64,000 nucleotides of DNA from Paramacrobiotus metropolitanus (Eukaryota; Tardigrada; Eutardigrada; Parachela; Macrobiotidae), in the NCBI RefSeq assembly GCF_019649055.1, contig NW_026570237.1, positions 1,054,001 through 1,118,000 of the forward strand. The letters run 5' to 3'. Made by a program: the position numbers and the translations under genes. Shown piece by piece: positions 19,028 through 30,146 of this stretch (positions within the stretch are counted from its first letter, which is position 1; each line of letters starts with the position of its first letter). The notes under the pieces were generated by a model, which saw nothing but the letters and a program-made list of their open reading frames with translations, did not search any database and was not told the DNA's origin.

Positions 19028-19432
19028 ATGGAGTCGAATTTGGTAGAAATTAGCTACCCCGGCTATGAGGGGATCAGGACTTATCGCTTTGGAAATGGTA
19101 AAACATTTGTTTTCTGGCATTATACAGCAGGCAAAATGGTGTTGGCAAAAGATGTGCTATCGGTAGATGAGCACGGTTACTCGGAAGCTAAACGAACTGG
19201 AATAACTTTGACCAAGCGCGATTTAGAATTCTTAGAGTGGATGGTGCGAACAGAATGGTATACTCCCGATCTAGAAGAATCTGATTATACCTACAGACTG
19301 AATAAAAATTTGGAGATCAAGTTGAATCCTGTAGCTTCCATGTATACTCCGTCAGTTGAGTTCAGACAACAAGATCGCCAAATCAAGTTGTCTGTATTCA
19401 CAATCATACAGATCGTGGAAGCGGCCAGTTAA
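19028..19432 (+). CDS. PC4-like small protein 5 (134 aa)
   Basis: YRFGNGKTFVFWHYTAGKM, then a turn (VDEHGYSEAK) and RTGITLTKRDLEFLEWM, close to the PC4 core pattern of an acidic turn, basic residue, G-I-x-L and helix. The second half ends IKLSVFTIIQIVEA. Intact. Probably expressed under structured element c. Confidence 0.65.
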   Translation: MESNLVEISYPGYEGIRTYRFGNGKTFVFWHYTAGKMVLAKDVLSVDEHGYSEAKRTGITLTKRDLEFLEWMVRTEWYTPDLEESDYTYRLNKNLEIKLNPVASMYTPSVEFRQQDRQIKLSVFTIIQIVEAAS

Positions 19433-19437
19433 ACAAG

Positions 19438-19456
19438 ATGGCAGATATCTGCCTGC
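19438..19456 (+). promoter_or_regulatory. second copy of the BIR-gene upstream motif
   Basis: atggcagatatctgcctgc, containing the palindrome gcagatatctgc; 17/19 match to 8193-8211. A partial third copy (atggcagatt) lies at about 19488. Confidence 0.4.
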
Positions 19457-19520
19457 ATTTGCTTCCTCTATCCATCTAGGAACGGCTATGGCAGATTAAA
19501 CAGTAAACCAATACTTGAAA

Positions 19521-20111
19521 ATGGATATGTCAGACGTAGATAACCGCTGCAACAGCTTTGTCAACTGGCCATGTATTGAGTATTCCATAGCACGACTGGC
19601 GTTTGATGGATTCTTTTACAAGGGTGTGTACGACGAAATTCAGTGTGTGTATTGCGGCCATGTTATGGGAGATTGGCCAAATTCTCGGTATAAGCCTTTC
19701 TATCGGCACCTGTTTGAACGACCAGATTGTCCTAACTCACAGGCAATGGCTGCTGGTGAGGATGACTTCGGTTCGCAGCATGATTTGCTTTTCGCTGCGC
19801 CAGAAATGCAAGAATACAAGGCGCGTTTTGCCAGCTATGCCGAATGGCCTGTAAGCAAGCAGCAACATCCACGAGACATGGCGCACGCTGGATTCTATTA
19901 CGAAGGAAATGGTGATTGCGTTCGTTGTTTTCACTGCGGCGGCCGAATTCACAATTGGGAAGCACGTGATGTACCGTGGGAGGAACATGCACGTTGGTAT
20001 CCAAAATGCCCGTACCTTACGGAGACGAAAGGAGCGGCATTCATTGAAGAAACGCAAAAGAAATACGAAAAATGTGTGGTGTCTTGTTGTCCTTGTAGCA
20101 CTGATGTGTAA
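19521..20111 (+). CDS. double-BIR IAP-like protein (196 aa)
   Basis: BIR1 covers residues about 9-72 (ligands C42, C45, H63, C70; spacing one residue longer than usual before the His). BIR2 covers about 99-166 (C136, C139, H156, C163; canonical spacing) with HAGFYYEGNGDCVRCFHCGG. BIR2 is much closer to cellular IAP consensus than BIR1 or the single-BIR protein. No RING or CARD; the tail is short and Cys-rich. Likely blocks host cell death or a caspase-like pathway. Start taken as ATG 19521. Confidence 0.88.
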   Translation: MDMSDVDNRCNSFVNWPCIEYSIARLAFDGFFYKGVYDEIQCVYCGHVMGDWPNSRYKPFYRHLFERPDCPNSQAMAAGEDDFGSQHDLLFAAPEMQEYKARFASYAEWPVSKQQHPRDMAHAGFYYEGNGDCVRCFHCGGRIHNWEARDVPWEEHARWYPKCPYLTETKGAAFIEETQKKYEKCVVSCCPCSTDV

Positions 20112-20186
20112 TACTGACGTCTGCTATTTCGATTTACCTATTGACTATCCAGATCAGTGGAATGCTGTTTTGCTAATCTCTGAATG

Positions 20187-20192
20187 AATAAA
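20187..20192 (+). terminator. poly(A) signal after the double-BIR gene
   Basis: aataaa 76 bp after the stop codon, followed by an A-rich stretch, just before the right terminal repeat. Confidence 0.6.
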
Positions 20193-20247
20193 ACAAAAAA
20201 AAGAGGGTGGGGAAAATCAAACAAAAGAAAGGGGCTAATCATAGACA

Positions 20248-20546
20248 GTGTACAGGCTAATACGCTATTGTACGCAGTAGATTGTAGGCGGCATACAGGT
20301 TACCCGGCCATTCCGCTATTCGTACACACCATCAGACCAAACTGCTTTGTACGCTATTCGTTTAACAGTACAGTATGTCTGTACGCTATTGTACACAGTA
20401 GATTGTAGGCGGCATACAGGTTAAACCGGCCATTCCGCTACTCGTACACCCTACAGTGTATGGGGGCGGTACTTAGGCCAAACCGACCAATAGGAGAGCC
20501 CGCTATTTGTACTACCATCAACCGCTATATTTACTACTTCTCTTCT
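20248..20546 (-). repeat. right terminal inverted repeat
   Basis: Reverse complement of the left repeat; the outer ~110 bp match with few differences, ending tactacttctcttct at 20546. It holds two copies of the subrepeat with gattgtaggcggcatacagg (about 20281 and 20401), fewer than the left end. Confidence 0.85.
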
Positions 20547-21254
20547 CACAGACACCCGTTTCATTGCTCATTTTCAGGAATCAGAGTTGTATGAGTTTTT
20601 TATTTCACCGATGCCAGCGAAATTCATAAACTTCTGTTATTTATAATGACCTTTCCAGCGGCCAAAATGTCAATACCAACTAAAACGTTTGGATCTTCGG
20701 CATAAATTTCGCTGAGTGCTGTACATGGTCCAACATCCCTACCGCAGTTCTGCAACCTCGGTCGGTTATTTCCGCTTTAAAAGCGAATGTTTGCGATATA
20801 GTCAGCACAGAGTCACAGACGGCACTCAACAGCAACAGCTTTGCCCGTCTTATTGCCCATTTAAAGTTCTACTGTTTTGAATGCTTTTAGCGACTTCTGG
20901 ACTGATAGTTAATGATACCATTGTTTTTTTCCTCCGCCGAGTTACAGTTAGCCGTCGATTTTCTGGAAGCTTTCTCCATCTTTCCCGAATGATCGGGCGG
21001 TTGTGACCCACAACCTTATCGTTAATCCTCAGATTTTAGACTGCAGTATCGAACGTTAAACTGCGCAAATAATTAACTGCCAAAAGGGTGCCTATAAAAT
21101 ACACAGTTTCGTCTTAAACAAAGCTAATTAATTAAAAAAGGGTGCCTAACTGCCTGTAATTAACGGGGTGTGGGATAAGGGGTGGCTATAAAAAACGGGG
21201 ATGTTAGGGGTGGCTATAGTGTCACCCTAATCTGTATTAAGTCACTCTTTGTCA
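20547..21254. other. spacer between Polinton and PRDM unit A
   Basis: About 700 bp with no supported gene. Contains short repeated pieces (ggtgcctataa and aaaagggtgcct near 21085-21150; aggggtggctata twice near 21180-21220). No finger exons of unit A are found here. Confidence 0.5.
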
Positions 21255-22362
21255 TTATTCACCATTTCCGTTTGGCGCGCCAATGTTCCTTACGCTGACG
21301 AAGACGACTTGCGATCCGCGTAGATGCACAGCCAGATTCTCCTCCGCCGGATTCTCCGCGAATCGCACGTAGCGCATCCAGTTGGAGAAGAGCTCCGAGT
21401 CCAGCTGGAAGAAACGCAACTGTCCGTCTTCCGGGCTGGGAAAAGCATACACGATCGTGCCGTTGCTTTTCTCGGCCAGCGGAGCCACCAAGGGACCGAA
21501 AACGGCCTGAGGAGCAATCTGGACATTGGCTATCACTTTCTTCCCTGCAAAGAGAGTTAAGAGACCCGGTAATGCATTCTGCAAACTGTATACGTACTGC
21601 ACAGGGAAAATTAAACAAAATCACGACCTTCATTATTTGCTATATTTCGCTAGATAAAATATTCAGTGTTCACTCTTTGGAATTTTATAGTTAAAAACCG
21701 TTGTATTCTTTCTCCGAAAGAGTTTTCATCAGAAAGTTTTCGGTTGTATACAGGTTATGGGGTCCGGTCATTGGCCGGGTCATGGTCAGTAGACTCAGTA
21801 CTGCTCAACGTGTAAGTTTGCAAGGAGCGGATTCGAAGCACGATTGTTCGAGAAAAAAATCTAATTCTATTAACCAGTCCTGTAGTTTTAATGGCTTACT
21901 GGATTTAAAGTATCCCGTATTGATCAACTAACTAACTAACTAACTAAATGCGAATCAACCTGTGGAGGAATCAGCACAAGCATCCAGGTGCAAGATTTTG
22001 GGCAAACTGGCCAGTGCGAAGGGAACGACGCTTTCATTGGGAACACTTTTGGCATGCAACCAACAGGGCTCCTCCAGAAACTGCTGACAATCAGCGCAAA
22101 CTGAAAGGAATGGGTAGCAAAATCATCAAGTTCTTCGTCACAGCAGCAAAATGTAAAATGAATTTTTTTATGCTGTCCGACGTACAGTCGGGATTTTTGA
22201 AGTGCCAACAAACATACAGATTTGCTTCTGCTGGTGGCATTCCCAGCTGCCAGGGGGTCCTTGCAGCACAGTCAGCGGATTCTGGTGATCTGGCAGCGGT
22301 GGGTCCTGGCGCGGCATGAGCAGCTCGCTGTCCGGTTCAGGCAAGGAGTAGTCAAGTTCCAT
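21255..22362 (-). pseudogene. PRDM unit A, truncated (exons 1-3 only)
   Basis: Exon 1 is 22218-22362 (MELDYSLPEPDSELL), exon 2 21960-22100 (zinc knuckle CADCQQF) and exon 3 begins at 21544 (PR/SET). Exon 3 runs normally through NWMRYVRF and SQVVFVSVRNI, then jumps at about 21285 to GAPNGNGE, which corresponds to the last residues of linker exon 4 in the other units, including its splice donor. An internal deletion thus fused mid-exon 3 to the end of exon 4, and nothing of exons 5-7 follows. It lacks the C-terminal SET residues and all fingers. Confidence 0.85.
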
Positions 22363-23337
22363 GACGTCACAACCGCGGGATATTTGGTTACTAATAAGCT
22401 GACAACGGATCTATCACCGTTTCAAAACCGCTGGCAAACTCCCAATGTCGGGAAAGCCAGTAAAATTTGCGAGATTTTCTGCAGTCAATTTCCAACACGC
22501 AAACAGAATTTTGATATACGTAACAAAATGTCATAACCTACAAAATCAGCATAAACGTTCGGACTTTGAATGTTGCGAGACTGCTAAGAGCCCTGAGCAG
22601 CAATGCAGGTGCATAAGTAAAGCGACTGCCACATCGAATGTGGTTACCTGTATAATTTCCTAGTCCTAGTACTCAACTACTCATGCCGTCTGTGACTGTG
22701 ACCGTGTGTAATACATGTACAAATTTCATTATTTTTTTCAATCATTGTCGCTAATTGTTGTTACGTACAGTAAGTCAAAGTCAGCGTTTCGTTTCTACAT
22801 GAATATAAGCGCCCGAAAAACGTACGTAAACGTACAAACACAAACGCTGACGATATTGCCAAAAGCGATGAAACGTAACATAAATATGTATTCAAGATCT
22901 GTATTTGTACAGATATTAGTACTATAAACTCAGTATATCGTATAGATATTCAGTATTTACAACCGCGAAGCTGATCAACATGAATTCGCCGAAACTGATC
23001 GCAGTCATCACTGATTAATCAATGCGGCAAATTGATCTGAAAAAAAAACTTTAATGCAGTTGTACACACAATGCTGTATGCTGAAAAAGATTCCGGTAAC
23101 TGGCCCGCATAATACTACACGATTATGTAAGAATCCTTCAACAATCAGAACACGAGCACTATCCCGCAATTCTTCTAGCTATTCCAGTCTTTTTCGGCGG
23201 AATGTCTTGCTTTGACGACATTCCTGCACCTAGCGAGGCAGTCTTTCTGGTAATGTTCCAGATGCCTCTCTGATCGCTCATGACGACACGACCTCCAAGG
23301 ATCACTTCCCGTATTCGATGCACGCCAACCGGTACTC
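22363..23337. other. spacer between units A and B, with degraded finger sequence
   Basis: About 22610-22660 resembles part of the spacer block seen between other units (gcgactgccac, gaatgtggttacctg). The part next to unit B (about 23175-23337, minus strand) looks like decayed continuation of exon 7, with Cys/His remnants but no clean frame. The rest is A/T-rich with nothing recognised. Confidence 0.45.
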
Positions 23338-26300
23338 TTACGACGGCGCATTTTCATTATGCAATCGCATATGCGCCCTCAAGCGATCTCTCCTCCGGAA
23401 GACGGCTTGACAGATTTCGCAGATCAGCACGCTCTTGACGTCATGCTGCCGTTGGTAGTGCGTCCGGAATGGCTTGTACCGGGGGAACGTGCGCGGGCAC
23501 AGGGGGCACGGATAGACGCCGTCCCGCTGATGCGTTAGGTTGTGTTTGCTATGCGCAATGCCACTCTCGAATTGCAGCGCGCAATACAAGCAACGAAATT
23601 TGTACAGTCTTTTTGCATGTGTCTGTAACAAGACGAAATAAACTGCAAGTGACGAGATGCTAATGTAGAAGGTAAATCGCTGGGGTAATTAAGTGACTGA
23701 TGATATACAAAAGAAAAACAGAAGCGGAGAAAGAAAGACTGTCCTAAATATTATGCCAAACATTTCGGCGATCACACCTTACCCGCGTATGGACGTCCAG
23801 TTGATTCTGGGAGCGCAGCTTCACCCCGCACTCTTGGCACTCAAAATGCCACTCGCTGGAAATTATTTCCCGGTACTCTGGATGATCCTTTGCATAATGT
23901 GTCGACAATTTACAAACTTGCCGGGGGCAAAGGAGACATTGCTTTCTGTCCTTGGGATTAATCGCGTGATCTGCCGTGTGCAGCGCCAATTCGGCGAAAC
24001 TGGCTCCCGTGAAAGCGCACACTGGGCATGTTCGCTCCGGCCGCCATTGGAAATCCTCCAGGACTCGGTGTGACAGTTCATGGATATCCAATAAAGATTT
24101 ATCCAGGAAATATTTATTGCAGCTGGGACAAAAATACGAATAATATCCTGTCTTTTGCATGTATTCCATGGCCAGCTGACGCGATTCCGCGGTTGGCTCC
24201 ATTCCACTTATGGTTACTCCCGGATGATACTACAAGTAGATAAAACAAAATATTTCTGCGCAATATATTTCTGCGCAACAAAATATCCCTGGTTCCCTGC
24301 GCAGCAGTAATGCTGTTTTAAAGGCGCAGGAAAAAACAAAAAGGCATAAAAATGTCAAAATGAACAATAAATAATTACTAAACATAAGCAGACCGAATTG
24401 AATCTAGTTGTACCGTTGTTATATGGATGCGTAAATTAGGCATCGTCTGGTACCGCATTCCACACGTCTCGCAAGCATGCTTGTAATTCGCCGACGCATA
24501 TTCGGAATGTTCTTGGTTGACATGTTTATTTAATTTAAACACCATGCGGTGGCACGCCGGGCACTCTTGTTTCTGATACTTCGGCCTCTTTCGCTTTCCC
24601 TTAGATTTCGAGCTCTGCCCGCCTGCAATTCTTTCTATAATTTCCAGTGGTTTCAAGTCTCCTGCAAAAGATCAGATTCCCGGCCATCACAAAGCAATAC
24701 ACACATGCCAACTGAAATTATCACAACTCTCAAGACAGTCAATCTTCTTGGCTTAAAAAAATTCATCTGGATTGAGTACTGCCAAATCATTAACAAATCA
24801 TCACAAAGTACCAATTGTAAACCATTAACATGAAAAGAAAATAATATGTAATTACCGTTTACGTTGGGCGTACCATGTGAATGGGACCGATTCACATGCA
24901 CTAAGTTTCACTGCACAATATCAATTCATACAAGACATCGCTGCTTACTATTACCATCACGCGTTTCATCGTTTTCCGGAGCCCAGTCAGAATCAATGTC
25001 GGCATCCATAGCGGTATGATACCTCTCCGTCCACAGTGTTTCTGTGCTACCATCACACGTATTCTGATCGGTTTCTATAGGTGGAACGATTTCCAGTACC
25101 GCTGACCGAAGGGAGTTTTTCCTTGAGATCTTCTCCGCACTAATTACAGAATCTTCTTTGTTACAACATTCGCCGGCTGACCGGGCTATTGTGATTGTGG
25201 AATGGTACCTGATCTCAGGAGAATCTTCGCGTATCGTCTTTGCCTTAACCGGTGCTGAGCCACTGCTCATAGTCGGCGACGGCGAAAGTGACACACTTTT
25301 ATGGGCGTCTATTTTCAAATGTGCAGATGCATGGCTTGTAAGCGGAGAAGGCGCATTCGCGATTGTATTTGCCAGGCATCTTCTGCGCTTGGCCGGCGGC
25401 AGAACACTTTCACCTCCGTTGAAAGTTTGCGCAGGGCGTTGTGTGCTGGGCAATACTGGCAAAGGCGAAAGGACACTTTCGTCATTTTCAGTCATCTGCG
25501 TCCCTAATGAATCGCTAACCGAATTGGAAGGACCGATCCTTGAGCAAGTTTCCGTTGTCGCTTGAGGAGTGTATCGCGATGTAGCGTTCTTCTTGTGCTC
25601 GACAAACTCCAGAGCTGCAAAACACAATCAGCATTATCTACAAAACAAATTTGGCCGAGTACTGAGTGTACAATACACGCAAATCACGCAGTACTGTTTT
25701 TATAAATTACTCTTATCTTGCTGGCTTTATTCACTGACTGGATTACTATAACCTGTTGCACCAAAACTCTCGCTTGCTTGTCTCTCCATCTGCGCCTTGC
25801 CGCGTCCGAGGGTCTTGGCGTACTTGGCAGAATAGCAGACTTTGAGTTCTTCGCCGGGGAGAATGCTCCTAACGGTGACGAAGACGATTTGGGATCCGCG
25901 GAGATAGACGGCCAGATTCTCCTCCGCCGGATTCTCCGCGAAACGCACGTAGCGCATCCAGTTGGAGAAGAGCTCTGAGTCCAGCTGGAAGAAACGCAGC
26001 TGTCCGTCGTCCGCGCTGGGAAATGCGTAAACATAGGCATCGCTGCATTTCTCGGCAAAGGGAGCCACCAAAGGGCCGAAAACGGTCTGAGGCGGAATCT
26101 GGGCACTGGACACCACTTTCTTCCCTGCACACAGACAGGGTAATGCATTAGAATTGGCCTCATTACTAAAGCCACAGAGAAAGATAAGATCCTTATCTTT
26201 CTCTCTGCTAAAGCCATCAGATAGTTCGCAAATTGAGTATAAATTTTGTGTTTTAAGCTGCTGTGACTACTGTACATCAAGACGCAAGAGCGCAATATTC

Positions 26301-27126
26301 AAGCGCCATACTGCAGTCTGTACCTACATGTTCCAAAGAACAAATTCAAAGATAAAAGTATACCAAACATTAAGCCGGATCAATTCCAGCTAAGCTTCTG
26401 GAGTAAGATAATTATAGCGAAATAAAAATTTAATGTGAAAGATTTTATTAGGTGCACCTTGTACTGTACAGCAGCAGCGCGGAGCGAGCTGCTCGTTACG
26501 CCGCTGAAAGACATGTTCAGAAAGAGGTAACTTACTTACTTACGTATTTTTAACCTAAGAATGCTAAGATTAAAAAGTCGAAAAGGGAACCTTCTGACAA
26601 TCGCCAGCGAACTAATTCACGTTTAAGCCTTGAAATATTTAACCTTAACGTGGGATTTGTTACTACTACTAAGCATTAATCAACCGTATGGACTGCATTA
26701 ACCATGCCAATGTGCGAACCAACCTGTGGAGGAATTAGCACAAACATCCAGCTGCAAAATTTTTTGGCAGACTAGCCAGTGCGAAGGGTACTACGCTTTC
26801 GTTGGGAATACTTTTGGTATGAAACCAGCACGGCTCTTTCAGAAGTTGCTGGCAAACATCACAAACTGAAAGGAATGAACAGACCGATCAATCATCAAAA
26901 CAGGCAAAAAATAAAACGAAATTTGTGCAATCATGAGGCGGGAAATCTAGCGAGCGGATTGCTATGGTGCGATAAACCTACAGATCCGTTCCTGCCGATG
27001 GCGTATCCCACTGCCATGCGATCCCTCCGCCGAATTTAACAAATTGCGAATATCCTGCAACGGTGGATCATGGCGGGGAATAAGCAATTCGCTATCCGAT
27101 CCAGGCAAACAGCAGTCGAGTTCCAT
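23338..27126 (-). pseudogene. PRDM unit B (PR/SET plus C2H2 fingers), frameshifted and 3'-truncated
   Basis: Exons: 26982-27126, 26724-26865, 25753-26124, 24955-25614, 24856-24900, 24414-24661, 23783-24229, 23338-23622. All splice sites are GT-AG. Exon 2 is 142 bp instead of 141: an extra A in the run at about 26757 shifts the frame and creates a stop just before the exon end. PR/SET is intact (NWMRYVRF, ILPGEELKVCYSAKY). The last exon ends after about three of five fingers, in NENAPS and a stop. The linker keeps REDSPEI. Here, unlike C-E, the end of the linker is a separate 45-bp exon. Confidence 0.85.
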
Positions 27127-27520
27127 GACGGTGTTGACGCGGAATCAGTAAAAGTCGTTGATAAAAACTTAACACACAAAAGTTCAAAACGTCGTTTGAT
27201 GACAGCTCGCTTGCTCCGAACGGGCACGCTACTGAAATCCTTAGATTCTCGGAAATCAGATCATAAAAAGTTAAACGCGAAGGAAGAATAAATTATTAGT
27301 TAGGCTCAAAATTCAGTTATGAAGATATCAGCGAAGGAAATCTGTGACACACGCTTAAAAAAATCGAACTTTGAACCTTAACAAACATCAAATAACTGCA
27401 CGACAATGATGCGTCACATATCTGCATCGAGCGGGCAATTTTGGGAGCGCAAAACCGTGCGACATTTTGCTTTATGGTGTGCTTTCAGTCCAGTCTGTAA
27501 CTTTACTTTGCAGTTTGCAC

Positions 27521-28027
27521 CAGACTTGGCCCATCTTTTGGGTGAGGTGAAAATTTTCCCCATTTTTCCCAGCCCATCTCAACTTCTAGGTGAAAATGAT
27601 GATGAGGTGGGAAAGAGTCACAGATGGGGTGAGATGGGCTGGGATTGTTGAAAGATGTGATGGGATCAAGAAAACAAATAAAAATAAAAAATGCTGATAT
27701 CTTCATCTGTTTTTCAGGGTAGGAGCATGTAAAAATGCACCATTCGAGCTCCAAAAACAAAAAATTTTCCGCGCTCCGCGCGGATTTTATTAGTAAGTGA
27801 ACATATTTTCTTGAGAACCAAAATTTTTTTTCGCCCGGCAACTCTATCGTATGCGGAAAACTTGCAAAATTAGCGGCGTTGAGCCTGTAAAAAATGGGGA
27901 TGAAGATGAGGTCGAAAAGGTGAGATGGGCTGAAAATTTGAGTAGCCGGAGATGGGCTGGGCTGGGAATTAAACTGTGAAGGTGGGGGTGGGATGAAAGT
28001 GGGAAAAGCGAAAATGGGCCAAGTCTG
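27521..28027. mobile_element. 507-bp hAT-type non-autonomous transposon (MITE)
   Basis: Terminal inverted repeats cagacttggcccat / atgggccaagtctg, flanked by a perfect 8-bp duplication gtttgcac (27513-27520 and 28028-28035). The 8-bp duplication and CAGxC-type ends are hAT hallmarks. No transposase; the interior is rich in gatgggctggg and gaggtg motifs in both orientations. Confidence 0.88.
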
Positions 28028-28035
28028 GTTTGCAC

Positions 28036-30146
28036 TTTACCTATATATGTACTGCCTACCGAATTCAGTGGTTCAAATTAATAAAAAAATTAAAAAATTC
28101 CTGTAATTAACGATTAATTTAAAACAGTTAATTAACGCTAATGTTGCAAGTTAATAAACGTCAGCCGGTCAGCGAATTAATCAATACTTTATACAGTGTA
28201 CACCATTTATCCGCAAATTTTAAATTCTAATGAACCCGTTATTAATTAATTAATTTTAATTAGTCATTTTAACACGTCGTAGTAACTTATAAGTTATGTT
28301 AGAGACTTATGTGCCCTACGCGCACTTTCTGGTTTACGCTACCAGAATGTGTTTGGATGAGCAATTAACACTAATTATAATGTTATTAATCAGTTATTAC
28401 GATTGTGCACGTAGCAGTGTCGACGATACCCGATAGGCGTTAGAGTACTTATTAATGGATAATTACTGAGGTGTACGATTACGGAATATCGCAGTGAAAT
28501 GTAAGCATAAAATGTGTGCACATGAGTCTGCATGAGAAATATCCAAATTGGCGACTCTGACGCTCGAATTTTCTACTCTCGAGTAGCTTTTTCTAGAGCA
28601 ACATTTACGAATATTTGGGGCGTGGATACAAACGTGCAAAAGACACCTCATCGCAATATGGACCAGTTATGAGCGCTTATCTTATCTCGTGCGTTACTCA
28701 GCTTTGCAGAATTCTCACAATTGCCAGGATTTACTAAATTTCCGGTCTATTTTGAACCGGACTATTGTAAAATGTAAATGTAAATACTCGAGAATTTGTT
28801 ATCATGGAGCACATTTTGAATCAAGATTTGCAGGCGCGTAAGCGACTGACACCTGGACTGAGGTTGATTGTGATACACGCCGTAACGTCTGTTAAGTAAA
28901 CTTACATTGCTGACCCGCCATTTCGTCGGAAATGGAAATTCGCCGATCGTCACTGGAAGACTTTGGACGATTTTCCGGATGAACCTCTCTGCAGCACCCT
29001 CCCGCGACCTTACAAGCCCTCTCACACCTTGCGACTCTTGTGTTTCTGTTCCGGACGTTGCGTATTTGAGGCTTCGAGCTCCTGATGAACGTACTTCCGT
29101 AATTCGTAAACGCTGAGAATAAATGGACTGAACGCGGTGTAATCTAGGTAATAGGTATCTGCTGGACGACTGCACCCAGTCACTCACTACTTAGACACAA
29201 TAAGGGGGGAGAGTTTTCCTGCAGGGTAATTACGGACGGAGTATAGCGTATAGACTGGTCCATAACTGATAATACAAAGGCCACTTGCAGTATCTAGATG
29301 CAACATGGTTGCAACGGAGGCTGAGTCTGGGTACCATCGTTTGATGGCTCGCTTACTCCCAACGCGCGAGTTACTAAAATTCGTAGATTTGTGGAAGAAA
29401 TTCTTAGAGAGTGTGTAACGCAAAGAAACACAGTATATTTTGTGAGGTGTGCGCGATTATCAACAATGTCGACACTCGAGTGTCCAAATGTTTAGCAGTG
29501 TCGGCCACTGGATGGATGATTTTTTGGTTGGCACTGTTGAGTCGATCTTTAGCAGCTAAACATTTAGATACTCGTAGTGCGATAAAGAAGTGCAAGTAAA
29601 GGCGACTGCCACCTGGAAGTGGTTAGTTGTGATACACCGCACTGTCTGGTGGTAACTTACAATGATGACCCGCCGTTTCGTCGGCGGAATTTTTCGTCGA
29701 CCGTCACCAATTAAATCACCCCCACAACATCCAGAAATCCTGGATGACTCCCTTTTTCTAGTTTTCTCCGGTTTTCCAAGCCGTCACTTTTGTGACGGTC
29801 GAGAAGTGTTAGTCGATCAAGTGTCGGTGAGCCACTCGCAGGTTAGCGATGGGCGGTTTTTCTGCCGGACTGCAGCCGAAGGGACTGTTCCAAATAGAAG
29901 AAAATAAAAGGCCGTAAGTGGTTGGTAGTTGCACTTGTCCTGTTGGAACGCGTTGTAAGCCGATCACAATAGATATCACATGTGTAGATTTTCAGTTACC
30001 CATCATCTACGTTGATTTTTGCTTCAATTTCAGCCGCTTTTCAGCATTTTGTTAAACAGAACAAATTGGCAACAGCCACACATAAATATCTACGAGAAAA
30101 CCTGCAGCGCGAAAACATTGCTTCACACTTATAATTCAACAGTTAT
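28036..30146. other. spacer between units B and C, with two copies of the upstream blocks
   Basis: No gene is supported. The block that lies just upstream of exon 1 in other units (P block: gatggctcgcttactcccaa, acgttactaaaat) is present at about 29325-29475, although unit B has its own version at about 27190-27260. The second block (Q: gcgactgccacct, gtgatacacc, ccgtttcgtcg) occurs at about 28838 and again at about 29600. The array normally has one of each per spacer. Confidence 0.6.

Larger units (their letters stand above)
97..20546 (+). mobile_element. Polinton/Maverick (adintovirus-like) integrated DNA element, about 20.4 kb
   Basis: Both ends carry the same sequence in opposite orientation, starting agaagagaagtagta at 97 and as its reverse complement ending at 20546. 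Polintons typically begin with AG. Between the ends, all on the + strand, lie the hallmark genes: family B DNA polymerase, packaging ATPase, retroviral-type integrase, minor and major capsid proteins and adenovirus-type protease. This combination is diagnostic of Polintons/adintoviruses. Accessory genes include a TBP homologue, five PC4-like proteins and two BIR proteins. Several late genes are disrupted, so this copy is probably not autonomous. Confidence 0.95.

Noticed and set aside
91-20552. A 6-bp target-site duplication around the Polinton
   Set aside because: Flanking hexamers ttcgac and cacaga do not match, and shifting the boundary by a few bases does not help.
21259-21633. Alternative minus-strand frames over the PR/SET exons, rich in Arg and Cys
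   Set aside because: They repeat in each unit only because the PR/SET nucleotide sequence is conserved; they lack domain motifs.
23469-23663. Classic PRDM9-style minisatellite finger array
   Set aside because: Fingers in these units are dispersed and individually distinct on three exons, not near-identical 84-bp tandem repeats.
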